NCBI RefSeq assembly: GCF_002024505.1
Contig: NZ_CP019402.1
Span: 310,001 to 374,000 of the forward strand
Length of the DNA: 64,000 nt
Direction: 5' to 3'
Origin: Plantibacter flavus
Lineage (GTDB): Bacteria > Actinomycetota > Actinomycetes > Actinomycetales > Microbacteriaceae
Numbering within the stretch: the stretch's first letter is position 1; every line of letters begins with the position of its first letter. The notes beneath the pieces were generated by a model that was given only the letters and a program-made list of their open reading frames with translations, had not been told where the DNA came from and ran no database searches. The position numbers and the translations under genes were made by a program. Shown piece after piece: positions 1 through 7,687 of this stretch.

Positions 1-103
1 GATCATCGTGGCGAGCTATGTCGGCCAGGCGATCGAACGCCGCCACCGCGCGCGGACGACCGGCAACGCGCCGACCGTGCAGCAGGAGCCGGCGCCCGTC
101 TGA
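1..103 (+). CDS. C-terminal end of an unidentified protein (partial)
   Basis: An open frame enters from the left edge and stops with TGA at 101-103, leaving 33 residues that start IIVASYVGQAIERRHR and end in PAPV. A short hydrophobic stretch followed by an arginine-rich tail would fit a membrane protein ending in the cytoplasm, but too little is visible to name a family. It converges on the leftward gene that ends at 110, only six bases away. Confidence 0.45.
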   Translation, partial: IIVASYVGQAIERRHRARTTGNAPTVQQEPAPV

Positions 104-109
104 CGGGGT

Positions 110-493
110 CTACAGCGTTGTCGCCGCGCCGGTGAGCGGCGTTCCCGGCGGTGCTGCGTCCTCGATCCGGCACACGCGGACGTCGATCTCATGGATCGCC
201 GTCCCCTCCATCGACGTCGCGAGCACTCCGCGGATCGCATCGCCGACGAGACGGAGGGTCGCCGGGACCGGAGCCCCATCGGTCACGCCGATCGTCGCGC
301 CGATCGTCAGCGCGCCGTCGGCTCCACGACCGACGGCCACCTTCGCGGATGTCTCGTCGTCAGGGCCGATCGCATCGGCGACGGTCCGCAGGACCACACG
401 GATCGGCGACCCGGTCGCGTAGACCGTCGTGACCCCCGGTGTCGATGCGACGACCGCGGTGAGCTGCTGCGAGAGTGCGGCATCGGTGTCCAT
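110..493 (-). CDS. Small Asp23/Gls24-operon protein
   Basis: This 127-residue protein is the last gene of a leftward operon. Its ATG at 491-493 shares one base with the stop of the preceding Asp23/Gls24 gene (TGATG), and GGAGGA lies just upstream, so translation is probably coupled. The alternating hydrophobic pattern and the length resemble the small Gls24-type partner that often follows Asp23/Gls24 genes in actinobacteria. No catalytic motif, signal peptide or membrane helix is visible. Assignment to the Asp23/Gls24 envelope-stress group is an inference from position and fold-like pattern; it could be an unrelated conserved small protein. Confidence 0.7.
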   Translation of the reverse strand: MDTDAALSQQLTAVVASTPGVTTVYATGSPIRVVLRTVADAIGPDDETSAKVAVGRGADGALTIGATIGVTDGAPVPATLRLVGDAIRGVLATSMEGTAIHEIDVRVCRIEDAAPPGTPLTGAATTL

Positions 494-1110
494 CAGGAGT
501 CCTCCGGCCGGGCGACGCGCTGCGTGTGGATGTCGATGATCGTGACGTCGACGGCGACCACGTTGAGTTCGGTGTGCGTGGAGAGTTCCGCGACGACGCG
601 ATCCCGGATGAGCTGCGACAGTCGCTCGAGGTTGTTGCCGAACGCGGCCGAGGCGGTGATCGACACCGTGATGGGCGCGTCCAGGGTCGTCACATCGCCG
701 TCGAGGCGGACCCGACCGACGATGACCCCGCCGACGCTGTCGCCCACCCCACGGATCAGGGTGCGGACGGAGCCTTCCGTGATGCGCAGGTGCACCTCGG
801 GGTCCGGATGCCTGAGCGGGATGTCCCGACCGGCGTGCGCCTCGAGCGAGATGTTCTGGAGCACCGCGTGCATCCAGGAGCGGTCCTGCTCGGAGTGCGT
901 CGCGGCCTCCGACTTGAGCAGCGCCCAGGTCTGGGTGCGCAGCCGGAGGAGGGCGTCGAGGGCGAGTTGGCAGCCGGGGGAGGCTTCGATGTCGGGGTCG
1001 AGGGGCTCGCGGCCGCTGTCGAGGTAGTCGGAGAGCTCGTCGATGGTGTGCCCGTCGAGGTCGGCACCTGCCAGACCGTCGAGCATGGACTCGTGGTCGT
1101 CGTCGTTCAT
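493..1110 (-). CDS. Asp23/Gls24 family envelope stress response protein
   Basis: The 205-residue protein starts at ATG 1108-1110, overlapping the stop of the sigma factor by four bases (ATGA). Residues 1-70 carry an acidic stretch with DELSDYLDSG and a conserved-looking SPGCQLALDALLRLR segment, a head seen in actinobacterial Asp23 proteins next to ECF sigma factors. Residues from about 95 onward (VHLRITEGSVRTLIRGVGDS, then ITVSITASAAFGNN) match the Asp23/Gls24 domain. The open frame extends upstream to 1245, but that extension lies within the sigma gene. The position behind an ECF sigma factor suggests a role in envelope stress, possibly as a regulator or effector of that sigma factor, which is inference. 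Confidence 0.8.
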   Translation of the reverse strand: MNDDDHESMLDGLAGADLDGHTIDELSDYLDSGREPLDPDIEASPGCQLALDALLRLRTQTWALLKSEAATHSEQDRSWMHAVLQNISLEAHAGRDIPLRHPDPEVHLRITEGSVRTLIRGVGDSVGGVIVGRVRLDGDVTTLDAPITVSITASAAFGNNLERLSQLIRDRVVAELSTHTELNVVAVDVTIIDIHTQRVARPEDS

Positions 1111-1658
1111 CGCCAGACCTCCATCTCCCGCAGGACGGTCTGTCTGGCCCGCGCGAGCTGCCCGCGCACCGTCGACGCCGGGACCCCGAGCGACTCGGCG
1201 ATCTCGACGTACGACAGCCCGCCCGTCTCCTTCAGCATCCAGCACTCACGCTGCATGGCGGGGAGTCGGTCCAGGACCGAAGCGAGTGCGCTCATCTGCA
1301 TGCGCACCTCGACGACCCGTTCCGGGGATTGATGGGACGGGGCGGGTGCATTCCAATCCTCGATCTCGCTGTGTTCGCGGCGGCGCCTGATGCGGTCGAT
1401 CGCCCGGTTCGAGACCATGCGCATCAGCCAGGACTTCACCGCGTTCGGGTCGTTCAGTCGGTCCAGCTGACCCCAAGCCTGGATGAGGACGTCCTGTACG
1501 ACGTCCTCCGCCTCCGACTGGTTGCCCAGCACGCGGACGGCGTAGGCGCGCATGAGGGAACCGTGCCGGAAGACGAGGACTTCGAAGGCGGTGGCGTCTC
1601 CGTCGGCCGCGCGCTCGGCGAGGATGCCGTCCGAGAGGACCTCGAGCGAGCGCTTCAC
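1107..1658 (-). CDS. ECF-type RNA polymerase sigma factor
   Basis: This is a 183-residue extracytoplasmic-function sigma factor. Region 2 is clear: FEVLVFRHGSLMRAYAVRV, then EAEDVVQDVLIQAWGQL and SWLMRMVSNRAIDRIRRRR. Region 4 follows with LPAMQRECWMLKETGGLSY, IAESLGVPASTVRGQLARAR, the helix-turn-helix that reads the -35 element. A frame extends upstream to 1790, but that part is arginine/proline/serine-rich, overlaps another gene and is unlike a sigma factor; the GTG at 1656-1658 fits the family, seven bases after the preceding stop. No strong ribosome site is visible there, so the start is uncertain and translation may be coupled. The downstream genes overlap by one to four bases. Confidence 0.88.
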   Translation of the reverse strand: MKRSLEVLSDGILAERAADGDATAFEVLVFRHGSLMRAYAVRVLGNQSEAEDVVQDVLIQAWGQLDRLNDPNAVKSWLMRMVSNRAIDRIRRRREHSEIEDWNAPAPSHQSPERVVEVRMQMSALASVLDRLPAMQRECWMLKETGGLSYVEIAESLGVPASTVRGQLARARQTVLREMEVWR

Positions 1659-1665
1659 GGTGTGG

Positions 1666-1968
1666 CTAGAGGACGGCGAACGCGGTGAAGGCGACGGCGG
1701 TCGCGGACACGATCGCGGACGCGGCGACCGTGGCGACGTACGGAAACTGGAGCGTCCTCGCCGGGCCGTTCTCCACCGCCTCCTTGGCACGGAGCAGGGA
1801 GACGAAGACCCCGAGGTCCTTACCAGTGCTCGAGGCGGCGACGAAGCGGCCGTCCCGGAACTCGACCATGCCGGCGTACTCGCCGTCGATCGAGGCGACC
1901 CAGAGGGTCGCGTCCGGCTCAGCCCAGGCGACCGTGGTCGTCGTGCCTCGCTCCAACACCGTGCTCAT
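1666..1968 (-). CDS. Small protein with C-terminal membrane segment, sigma-factor operon
   Basis: The 100-residue protein begins at ATG 1966-1968 with AAGGAG six bases upstream. Residues 1-70 are soluble, with DATLWVASIDGEYAGMVEFR and KDLGVFVSLLRAKEAVE; the last 20 residues (VAASAIVSATAVAFTAFAVL) form one hydrophobic helix at the extreme C terminus, as in tail-anchored proteins. It is the first gene of the operon that contains the ECF sigma factor, seven bases away. A membrane partner of the sigma factor is possible, but there is no zinc-finger anti-sigma motif. I do not recognise the family. Confidence 0.65.
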   Translation of the reverse strand: MSTVLERGTTTTVAWAEPDATLWVASIDGEYAGMVEFRDGRFVAASSTGKDLGVFVSLLRAKEAVENGPARTLQFPYVATVAASAIVSATAVAFTAFAVL

Positions 1969-2036
1969 GACTTCTCCTTGCTCAACCGTCGTGTTGTTAG
2001 AGAATCTAGCGATTCATGCGTCTGCATGTACCCCAC

Positions 2037-2066
2037 TTGACATTGCGATTCAGACTCCGCTAGACA
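2037..2066 (+). promoter_or_regulatory. Probable promoter of the MarR gene
   Basis: TTGACA at 2037-2042 is followed after 18 bases by TAGACA at 2061-2066, a recognisable sigma-70 type promoter reading toward the MarR gene. Two related GCGATTCA words, at about 2009 and 2045, flank it and could be operator half-sites. The divergent sigma operon starts at 1968. Confidence 0.45.
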
Positions 2067-2099
2067 AACTCGTTACGAGAACCACTACTGTTGAACTTC

Positions 2100-2621
2100 A
2101 TGACCGCCCAAGCCGTTGAAGCGCAGCATTACTGGTACGAGCAGGACGAGCACGAGCGCGGCCGCCACATCCTCGAAGCCATGCGGCTGTACCGCGCGGC
2201 GGAGGCCGCCATGCGTCGTCGCACGCGCGACGAGATGCACATGGGCGAGAACGATCTGCTGGCCCTGCGCTTCATGTTGCGGGCCAAGCAGGAGCACCGG
2301 TTGGTCAGTCCGACCGATCTGGGTGCCTACCTCGGCATCAAGACCTCGTCGGTCACGGTCATGCTCGACCGCCTGGAAGCGGCGGGTCACGTCGTCCGGC
2401 AGCCGAGTGAGACCGACCGCCGTCGCGTCACGGTCTCGACCACTGACTTCGCCGACGCCGAGGTCCGCAAGACGCTCAGTCACATGCACCACCGCATGAT
2501 GGAGGCCACCACCGGGATCGACCCCGAGATGGCGGCCGGCATCGTCGACTTCCTCGACCGCATGCGCGAGGCCGTCGACTCGATCGATCGCACCGAGCCC
2601 GAGGGGCAGCCGCAGCACTGA
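2100..2621 (+). CDS. MarR family transcriptional regulator
   Basis: A 173-residue winged-helix regulator. The DNA-binding part lies at about residues 45-110: LLALRFMLRAKQEH, TDLGAYLGIKTSSVTVMLDR, then the wing region LEAAGHVVRQPSETDRRRVT, which is typical of MarR. The C-terminal helix (MAAGIVDFLDRMREAVDS) would form the dimer interface. Start: the frame is open from a TTG at 2091, but the ATG at 2100-2102 is the more usual codon; no clear ribosome site precedes either. It is divergent from the sigma-factor operon. Target and ligand are unknown. Confidence 0.85.
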   Translation: MTAQAVEAQHYWYEQDEHERGRHILEAMRLYRAAEAAMRRRTRDEMHMGENDLLALRFMLRAKQEHRLVSPTDLGAYLGIKTSSVTVMLDRLEAAGHVVRQPSETDRRRVTVSTTDFADAEVRKTLSHMHHRMMEATTGIDPEMAAGIVDFLDRMREAVDSIDRTEPEGQPQH

Positions 2622-2643
2622 ACGGTGGCGCCGAGCCGTCGAT

Positions 2644-2730
2644 GAGCCGGCAGGCCACTCGGCCGGCTCCACCTGGCCTCATGTGAAACAGCGAGGCGGG
2701 CCGCACGGTCTGATCCGTGTGACCCGCCTC
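2644..2730 (+). terminator. Two hairpins downstream of the MarR gene
   Basis: GAGCCGG at 2644-2650 pairs with CCGGCTC at 2663-2669. A second, stronger hairpin runs 2693-2730: GAGGCGGG and CGCACGG pair with CCGTGTG and CCCGCCTC, with one mismatch. There is no T-tract, as is common for terminators in high-GC actinobacteria. The rest of 2622-2905 shows no gene. Confidence 0.55.
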
Positions 2731-2905
2731 CGAATGTCTTCGACGATTTCGACCGCGCGCTGCGGGCCCTCCAGGCACCGCTCGAGCCGACTCTCAGAAG
2801 TCCCCGACCTTCGATGATCCGATGGTAATCGAGCACGTGTCGGACGGCCGATGCTTGAACGGTCGGATCGCTTGTGCTACTCGGGACCGCACCGGTGGCT
2901 GTGCC

Positions 2906-3223
2906 TCAGTTGTCGGCGGAAAGCTCCGGGTAGTCGGTCTCCGGCATGAGTTCGAGCCCCGCCGGCGTGTAGGTGCGGTCGAGCATGGCCTGCAACCAGG
3001 CGCGGTTGAGCAAGACCGGGCGGGAGCCGGTGAACCGGAAGACGATGGGGACGCCGGTCTCGATCCAGATCGCGTAGCGGCCCGAGCCGTGTGCGGGGTC
3101 GATCGTCCACGAGAGGAGGAACGCCTCACCCTTGCGGAGCTTCGAGACGACGACCATCTGCACGTGGGCGAGGGTCCGGTCCTCGAGCTCGAGTGCTTCG
3201 TTCCCGTACCGCAGCGTTCCCAT
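2906..3223 (-). CDS. DUF7882 family protein
   Basis: The 105-residue protein starts MGTLRYGNEALELEDRTLAH and continues VVVSKLRKGEAFLLSWTIDP, a pattern I know from a short protein family that is very common in Microbacteriaceae. It is often mislabelled as ATP-dependent DNA ligase and is now called DUF7882. No ligase active-site lysine motif is present. The frame extends to 3262, but the family begins at the ATG at 3221-3223, which has a G-rich stretch upstream. It has no obvious operon partner; function unknown. Membership also supports the taxonomic reading of the window. Confidence 0.72.
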   Translation of the reverse strand: MGTLRYGNEALELEDRTLAHVQMVVVSKLRKGEAFLLSWTIDPAHGSGRYAIWIETGVPIVFRFTGSRPVLLNRAWLQAMLDRTYTPAGLELMPETDYPELSADN

Positions 3224-3324
3224 GTTCCCCAGCCCCCTGTCGTCGTGTGCGCGGTGGATCACCGCGCCGACAATTCTGGCAGCTCCCGTCCATGGGCTGC
3301 GAACCCGAGGGGTGGGGGTGCCGG

Positions 3325-3639
3325 TCAGTCGGCGTCGAGGACGGCGTCGAGGAGGCCCGGGAACCGGGTGTCGAGGTCGTCACGCCGCAGGGTGAGTGTG
3401 CGGTGGCGACCGTTCGGCTCGTTCCGGATGACGCCGGCCTCGCGGAGCACCTTCATGAGGTGGGACTTCGTCGACTTCGGGATCGCGGGGTCGAGGGCCG
3501 TGCAGTTCGCGGCGTCCATCGGGCCGTCTCGCAGTTGCCGGACCATCTCGAGCCGGTCGGGATCGCTGAGCGCGAAGAGCACGGCCGGCAGCTCGATCGC
3601 CTCGCGGTCGGGGTGCGTGAGATCGGCGGGTGCGGGCAT
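3325..3639 (-). CDS. ArsR-type helix-turn-helix regulator
   Basis: A 104-residue regulator with the ArsR winged-helix layout: AVLFALSDPDRLEMVRQLRD at about residues 18-37, the recognition region IPKSTKSHLMKVLREAGVIR, and the wing NEPNGRHRTLTLRRDDLDT. There is no metal-binding cysteine cluster, so it is more likely a small-molecule or redox-type member. The ATG at 3637-3639 is preferred over an upstream frame that reaches 3744 because the latter crosses the divergent promoter. It is divergent from an MFS transporter, with a repeated 18-mer in between, so repression of the transporter is the natural reading. Confidence 0.82.
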   Translation of the reverse strand: MPAPADLTHPDREAIELPAVLFALSDPDRLEMVRQLRDGPMDAANCTALDPAIPKSTKSHLMKVLREAGVIRNEPNGRHRTLTLRRDDLDTRFPGLLDAVLDAD

Positions 3640-3640
3640 G

Positions 3641-3705
3641 GTTCGATAATAGTTGAACAATCGGTGGAAAGCGCGTATCGTCCAATCGTTCGATATTTTT
3701 GGAAC
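3641..3705. promoter_or_regulatory. Paired 18-bp operator candidates, ArsR/MFS intergenic region
   Basis: GTTCGATAATAGTTGAAC at 3641-3658 and GTTCGATATTTTTGGAAC at 3688-3705 agree at 14 of 18 positions, and each is bounded by GTTC and GAAC arms. They lie 47 bp apart between divergent genes, as expected for a local repressor. That the adjacent ArsR protein binds them is inference. Confidence 0.55.
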
Positions 3706-3722
3706 CAAAGGATGCCCGCCCC

Positions 3723-4958
3723 GTGCAGACGACGACCCCGTCACCCTCGACCCGACCCATGCCCACCGCGGCCGCCGCCGTGCCGGCGACTCCGCGTCGC
3801 CGCTTCGGCTTCGTCCTCGCGGGACTCGGCAGCACGCTCATGCTCGCCGGCGCCAGCGCTCCATCACCGTTCTACCCGGAGCTCCAGGAGCGCCTCGGCA
3901 TCGGACCGATCGGCGTCACCATCGCCTTCTCGGCCTACGCGCTCGCCCTGCTCGTCGCGCTCCTCACGATCGGCTCGATCTCGGACCACCTCGGACGCCG
4001 CCCGGTGATCGCCGCCGGGTTCGTCGTGCTCGCCGCGAGCATGCTGCTGCTGTGGCACGTCGACTCCGGCGCGCTGCTGTACCTCGCCCGCGTGCTCCAA
4101 GGTCTTGCCAGCGGGGCGCTGCTCTCCACGCTGTCGGCGACCATCATCGACCTGGCCCCGCCCGAGCGGCCACGGGCGGCGACCCTGCTGAACGCCATCG
4201 CACCGATGATCGGTCTCGCCTCCGGCACGATCCTCGCGGGTGTCCTGCTGCAGACGGTCGCCGATCCGTCGAGCTGGACGTTCCTGCCGCTGGCGGTCGC
4301 CTACCTGCTCATCGCGGTGTCCATCTGGATCGTGCCGGAGACCTCCGCCCGCGCTCCCGGATGGGCCCGTGCCATCCGACCTCGCGCAGCCGTCCCCGTC
4401 GACGCTCGACGGTTGTTCGTCGTGAGCATCCCGATCGTCCTCGGCGGGTGGGCGACCGGCGGCCTGTTCCTCTCCCTCGGGCCGAGCATCATGCACACGG
4501 AGCTCGGCGTGGACGGCCAGCTCGGCGGGGCACTGCTCATCGGGCTGCTGCCGGCCGCGGGGGCCGTCGCCGCCGCGGTGCTGCACCGTCGCCGACCCGT
4601 CGTCGCGGCCGTCTACGGCGCCTCCGCACTGTCCGCCGGGACCGTGCTCCTGCTCGTCGCCCTGATCCTCGGGTCGCTCCCGATCGCGGTGGTCGCCGTC
4701 GTGATCGCCGGAACCGGGTTCGGCACGGCGTTCATGGGCACGATCGCCTCGCTCGTCCCGCTCGCGCCGGCGGACGAACGCGCTGAGCTGTTCGCCGCGC
4801 TGTACATCGTCGCCTACCTGTCCTTCGGGGTCCCGGCCGTCATCGCGGGTCTCCTCGCCTCGGCGATCGGGCTCCACGCCACGGTCCTCGGCTACGGCAC
4901 GGTCGTCGCGATCGCCGCGGGCACGGCCGCCGTGGTGCGTGCCCGTTCAGCCCGCTGA
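3723..4958 (+). CDS. MFS transporter (drug/metabolite efflux type)
   Basis: A 411-residue major facilitator with about twelve hydrophobic helices. The signature between helices 2 and 3 is present as GSISDHLGRRPVIAAGFVVL. The N terminus, rich in threonine, serine and proline, precedes helix 1 (FGFVLAGLGSTLMLAGASAP). The central cytoplasmic loop lies near residues 205-225. Start: the frame opens at a TTG at 3699, but GTG 3723 has AAAGGA about ten bases upstream, so it is preferred; a later ATG at 3759 is possible. Divergent from an ArsR regulator, which suggests inducible efflux. The substrate cannot be told from sequence. Confidence 0.85.
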   Translation: MQTTTPSPSTRPMPTAAAAVPATPRRRFGFVLAGLGSTLMLAGASAPSPFYPELQERLGIGPIGVTIAFSAYALALLVALLTIGSISDHLGRRPVIAAGFVVLAASMLLLWHVDSGALLYLARVLQGLASGALLSTLSATIIDLAPPERPRAATLLNAIAPMIGLASGTILAGVLLQTVADPSSWTFLPLAVAYLLIAVSIWIVPETSARAPGWARAIRPRAAVPVDARRLFVVSIPIVLGGWATGGLFLSLGPSIMHTELGVDGQLGGALLIGLLPAAGAVAAAVLHRRRPVVAAVYGASALSAGTVLLLVALILGSLPIAVVAVVIAGTGFGTAFMGTIASLVPLAPADERAELFAALYIVAYLSFGVPAVIAGLLASAIGLHATVLGYGTVVAIAAGTAAVVRARSAR

Positions 4959-4963
4959 GGGCT

Positions 4964-5455
4964 TCAGTGCGCTGACGACCCCTCGGCGAGGCGATCGAGG
5001 AGGGTCGACGCTCGGTAGGGGATGACCTCGATGAGCGAGACCTTCGTGTTCGTCCGGACCACGCCCGGAGCCGCGAGCAGCACACCGGCGATGCGGTGCA
5101 GGTCCTCCGTGTCGTGCGCGACGACCTTCGCGAAGAGGTCGGCATCGCCAGTGGTCGCGTGCACTTCGACGATCTCCGGGATCGACTCGAGGGCCGCGTA
5201 GGCCTCCGTCGCGAGGTCCTGCCGGATGGAGATCTCGATGAACGCGGTGAGCGGGTAGCCCAGCGCCGACAGTCGCACCCGGCGACTCGGAGCGCCAAGT
5301 GCGCCGCTCGTCTCGAGTCGGCGCAGGCGGGCGTGGACGGTGTTCCTCGCGACGCCGAGGGTGCGTGAGAGGGCGAGCGCCGTCATGGACGGGTCGTCGT
5401 CGAGCGCGGTCAGGATGCGCGCGTCGAGGTGGTCGATGGTCGCGGGATGAGGCAT
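4964..5455 (-). CDS. Lrp/AsnC family transcriptional regulator
   Basis: A 163-residue regulator: the N-terminal helix-turn-helix (IDHLDARILTALDDDPSM, LSRTLGVARNTVHARLRRLE) is followed by the Lrp effector domain with GYPLTAFIEISIRQ, EIVEVHATTGDADLFAKVVA and GVVRTNTKVSLIEVIPYR. The ATG at 5453-5455 gives the standard family length; an upstream frame continues to 5698 but runs through the divergent gene. A perfect 18-bp palindrome lies between this gene and the divergent YitT-like gene. Lrp proteins usually sense amino acids, so the YitT partner may take part in amino-acid-responsive transport, which is inference. Confidence 0.9.
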   Translation of the reverse strand: MPHPATIDHLDARILTALDDDPSMTALALSRTLGVARNTVHARLRRLETSGALGAPSRRVRLSALGYPLTAFIEISIRQDLATEAYAALESIPEIVEVHATTGDADLFAKVVAHDTEDLHRIAGVLLAAPGVVRTNTKVSLIEVIPYRASTLLDRLAEGSSAH

Positions 5456-5505
5456 GTTGCTCACTCTCGGGCTGGGAATCGAGCACGATGACCACTGCAC
5501 TCTAC

Positions 5506-5523
5506 TCGTGTTGCGCAACACGA
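5506..5523. promoter_or_regulatory. Lrp-type operator palindrome
   Basis: TCGTGTTGCGCAACACGA is a perfect 18-bp palindrome with the TTGCGCAA core typical of Lrp/AsnC binding sites. It lies between the Lrp gene and the YitT-like gene and probably controls both. Confidence 0.7.
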
Positions 5524-5546
5524 TGAGCTGACGCATCGTTGTCGGA

Positions 5547-6215
5547 ATGAGCACCCAGCAGCCGAGCACCGCGACGTCGAGCGCGCAGCAGGCTCCCTCC
5601 ACACCTGCCCCGGCGCCCTCTCCGGTCCGACACGGGGTGGTCGAGGACATCCTCGGGCTGCTCGTCGGCGTCACCGTGGTGTCGTTCGGGCTGTTCATCC
5701 TGAAGGCGGGATCGGCCGTGACCGGCGGGACGGCCGGCCTGTCGCTCCTCGTCAGCTACCTCGCACCCGTGCCGTTCCCGGTGCTCTTCATCGCGATCAA
5801 CCTGCCGTTCTTCCTGCTCGCGATCCGCGGCAAGGGCTGGGTGTTCACGCTGCGGAGCGGCGGTGCAATCGTGCTCGTGTCCGTCCTGTCCGGGGTGCAC
5901 CCGCTGTTCCTGCCGGTCGGGCACATCGACCCGTTCTACGCGGCCGTGGTCGGCAACGTGCTCTGCGGCGTCGGCATCCTCATCCTGTTCCGACACCGAG
6001 CCAGTCTCGGTGGGTTCAACATCGTCGCGCTGATCCTCCAGGACCGGTTCGGCATCCGCGCGGGCTACGTGCTCATGGCCGTCGACACCGTGGTGGTGCT
6101 CGTGTCACTCGTGGCCGTGCCGCCGCTCAACGTGCTCGTCTCGGCGCTGGGCGCCGTCCTGCTGAACCTCATCCTCGCGCTCAACCATCGGCCGGGCCGG
6201 TACCTGGGGGTGTAG
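5547..6215 (+). CDS. YitT family membrane protein
   Basis: A 222-residue integral membrane protein. After a Pro/Ser/Thr-rich soluble N terminus of about 30 residues come five or six hydrophobic helices. The loop after the first helix carries AGSAVTGGTAGLSLLVSYL, the hallmark glycine-rich segment of YitT proteins; a second family feature is RHRASLGGFNIVALILQDRF. The usual C-terminal DUF2179 domain is absent, so this is the short form. Expression is probably under the divergent Lrp regulator through the palindrome at 5506-5523. YitT proteins are of unknown function, thought to be transporters. Confidence 0.85.
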   Translation: MSTQQPSTATSSAQQAPSTPAPAPSPVRHGVVEDILGLLVGVTVVSFGLFILKAGSAVTGGTAGLSLLVSYLAPVPFPVLFIAINLPFFLLAIRGKGWVFTLRSGGAIVLVSVLSGVHPLFLPVGHIDPFYAAVVGNVLCGVGILILFRHRASLGGFNIVALILQDRFGIRAGYVLMAVDTVVVLVSLVAVPPLNVLVSALGAVLLNLILALNHRPGRYLGV

Positions 6216-6247
6216 CAGGCCGGACGCCGAGTGCGTGCCCGCTGCGC

Positions 6248-7474
6248 CTACTGCTTGTAGGACGACAGGAAGTTGCCGAGCCGCTCGATCGCGTCGGTGA
6301 GGACGCGCTCCTCCGGCAGGGTGACGACCCGCAGGTGGTCGGGGTCCGGCCAGTTGAAGCCCGTGCCCTGGACGAGCAGGATGTGCTCCGCCACGAGCAG
6401 ATCGTGGACGAGCAGCTCGTCGTCGTGGATCTCGTGGACCTCCGGGTCGAGGCGCGGGAAGGCGTAGAGCGCACCCATCGGCTTCGTGCAGGAGACGCCC
6501 GGGATCGAGTTGAGGCCGGCCCAGGTGGCGTCGCGCTGCTCGAGCAGACGGCCGCTGGGTGCGATGAGGGCGTCGATCGACTGCACGCCGGAGAGCGCCG
6601 CCTGCACCGCGTGCTGCGCGGGCACGTTCGGGCACAGGCGCGTGGACGCCAGGAGGGTGATGCCCTCGAGGAAGCCGCGCGCATGGTCACGCGGCCCCGT
6701 GATGACGAGCCAGCCGGACCGGTAGCCGGCGACCCGGTAGGTCTTCGACAGGCCGTTGAACGTGAGGCAGAGGAGGTCGGGGGCGACGGTCGCCATCGGG
6801 ATGTGGACCGCGTCGTCGTACAGGATGCGGTCGTAGATCTCGTCGGCGAGTAGGAGGAGCCCGTGTTCACGCGCGACGCCGGCGATCTGCTCCAGCACCT
6901 CGCGGGAGTACACCGCACCCGTGGGGTTGTTCGGGTTGATGACGACGATCGCTTTGGTGTTCGGCGTGATCTTGGAGCGGATGTCCTCGATGTCCGGTGC
7001 CCAGTCCGCCTCTTCGTCGCAGCGGTAGTGCACCGGGGTGCCACCCGCGAGGCTCGTCATCGCGGTCCACAGCGGGTAGTCGGGCGCGGGGATGAGGACC
7101 TCGTCGCCGTCGTCGAGCAGGGCCTGCATCGTCATCGTGATGAGCTCGGAGACGCCGTTGCCGAGGAACACCCACTCCGGGTCGACGCGGGGGAACCCCT
7201 CCATCTCCTCGTAGCGGTAGGAGACGGCCTGGCGCGCGGAGAGGATGCCGCGGCTGTCGCTGTACCCGTGCGAGTGGGGGAGCGCGGCGATCATGTCGCG
7301 GACGATCTGGTGCGGTGCCTCGAAGTCGAAGATGGCGGGGTTGCCGGTGTTGAGCTTGAGGATGCGGTGCCCGTCGGCCTCGAGACGCACGGCCTCGACG
7401 AGGGCCTTCCCCCGGATCTCATAGAGGACGCTTTTCAGCTTGGAGGACTGGTCGAGGGTGCGGCGGGTGGTCAT
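6248..7474 (-). CDS. Pyridoxal-phosphate aminotransferase class I/II, AlaA-like
   Basis: The 408-residue enzyme has fold-type I aminotransferase motifs: LNTGNPAIFDFEAP, the substrate-binding YSDSRGILSARQAV, VFLGNGVSELITM, VVINPNNPTGAVYS, ADEIYDRILYD, and the PLP-lysine segment FNGLSKTYRVAGYRSGW. The overall pattern is closest to the alanine-synthesising transaminase AlaA (pyruvate plus glutamate to alanine). Start ATG 7472-7474 is chosen; a GTG six bases earlier is equally possible, and neither has a strong ribosome site. The gene stands alone, converging on the YitT gene. Confidence 0.88.
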   Translation of the reverse strand: MTTRRTLDQSSKLKSVLYEIRGKALVEAVRLEADGHRILKLNTGNPAIFDFEAPHQIVRDMIAALPHSHGYSDSRGILSARQAVSYRYEEMEGFPRVDPEWVFLGNGVSELITMTMQALLDDGDEVLIPAPDYPLWTAMTSLAGGTPVHYRCDEEADWAPDIEDIRSKITPNTKAIVVINPNNPTGAVYSREVLEQIAGVAREHGLLLLADEIYDRILYDDAVHIPMATVAPDLLCLTFNGLSKTYRVAGYRSGWLVITGPRDHARGFLEGITLLASTRLCPNVPAQHAVQAALSGVQSIDALIAPSGRLLEQRDATWAGLNSIPGVSCTKPMGALYAFPRLDPEVHEIHDDELLVHDLLVAEHILLVQGTGFNWPDPDHLRVVTLPEERVLTDAIERLGNFLSSYKQ

Positions 7475-7687
7475 CCCCACAGGCTACTGCGGCGACCTGC
7501 GCGCGTGGCAGTGCCGATTGCAGGATCGCGGCTCCTGGCTGCACCGGCGCTTCGGCGAGCCCGAGTCACGCTGTCGGGCTGGGTACCCGCTGTCAACAAC
7601 GGGGACACGATTCGTCCACGTTCAGGGTAGAGGAGTACCGTCAGACGCTGGCGGTCAAGACTGCCTGGTCAGAGGCACGGAGGAATC

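Noticed and set aside
2906..3223. ATP-dependent DNA ligase annotation for the DUF7882 protein
   Set aside because: There is no ligase lysine motif, and the protein is far too short; this is a known mislabel of the family.
7481..7687. Possible small gene before oleA
   Set aside because: The open frames here lack codon bias and a ribosome site; better read as the oleA promoter region.
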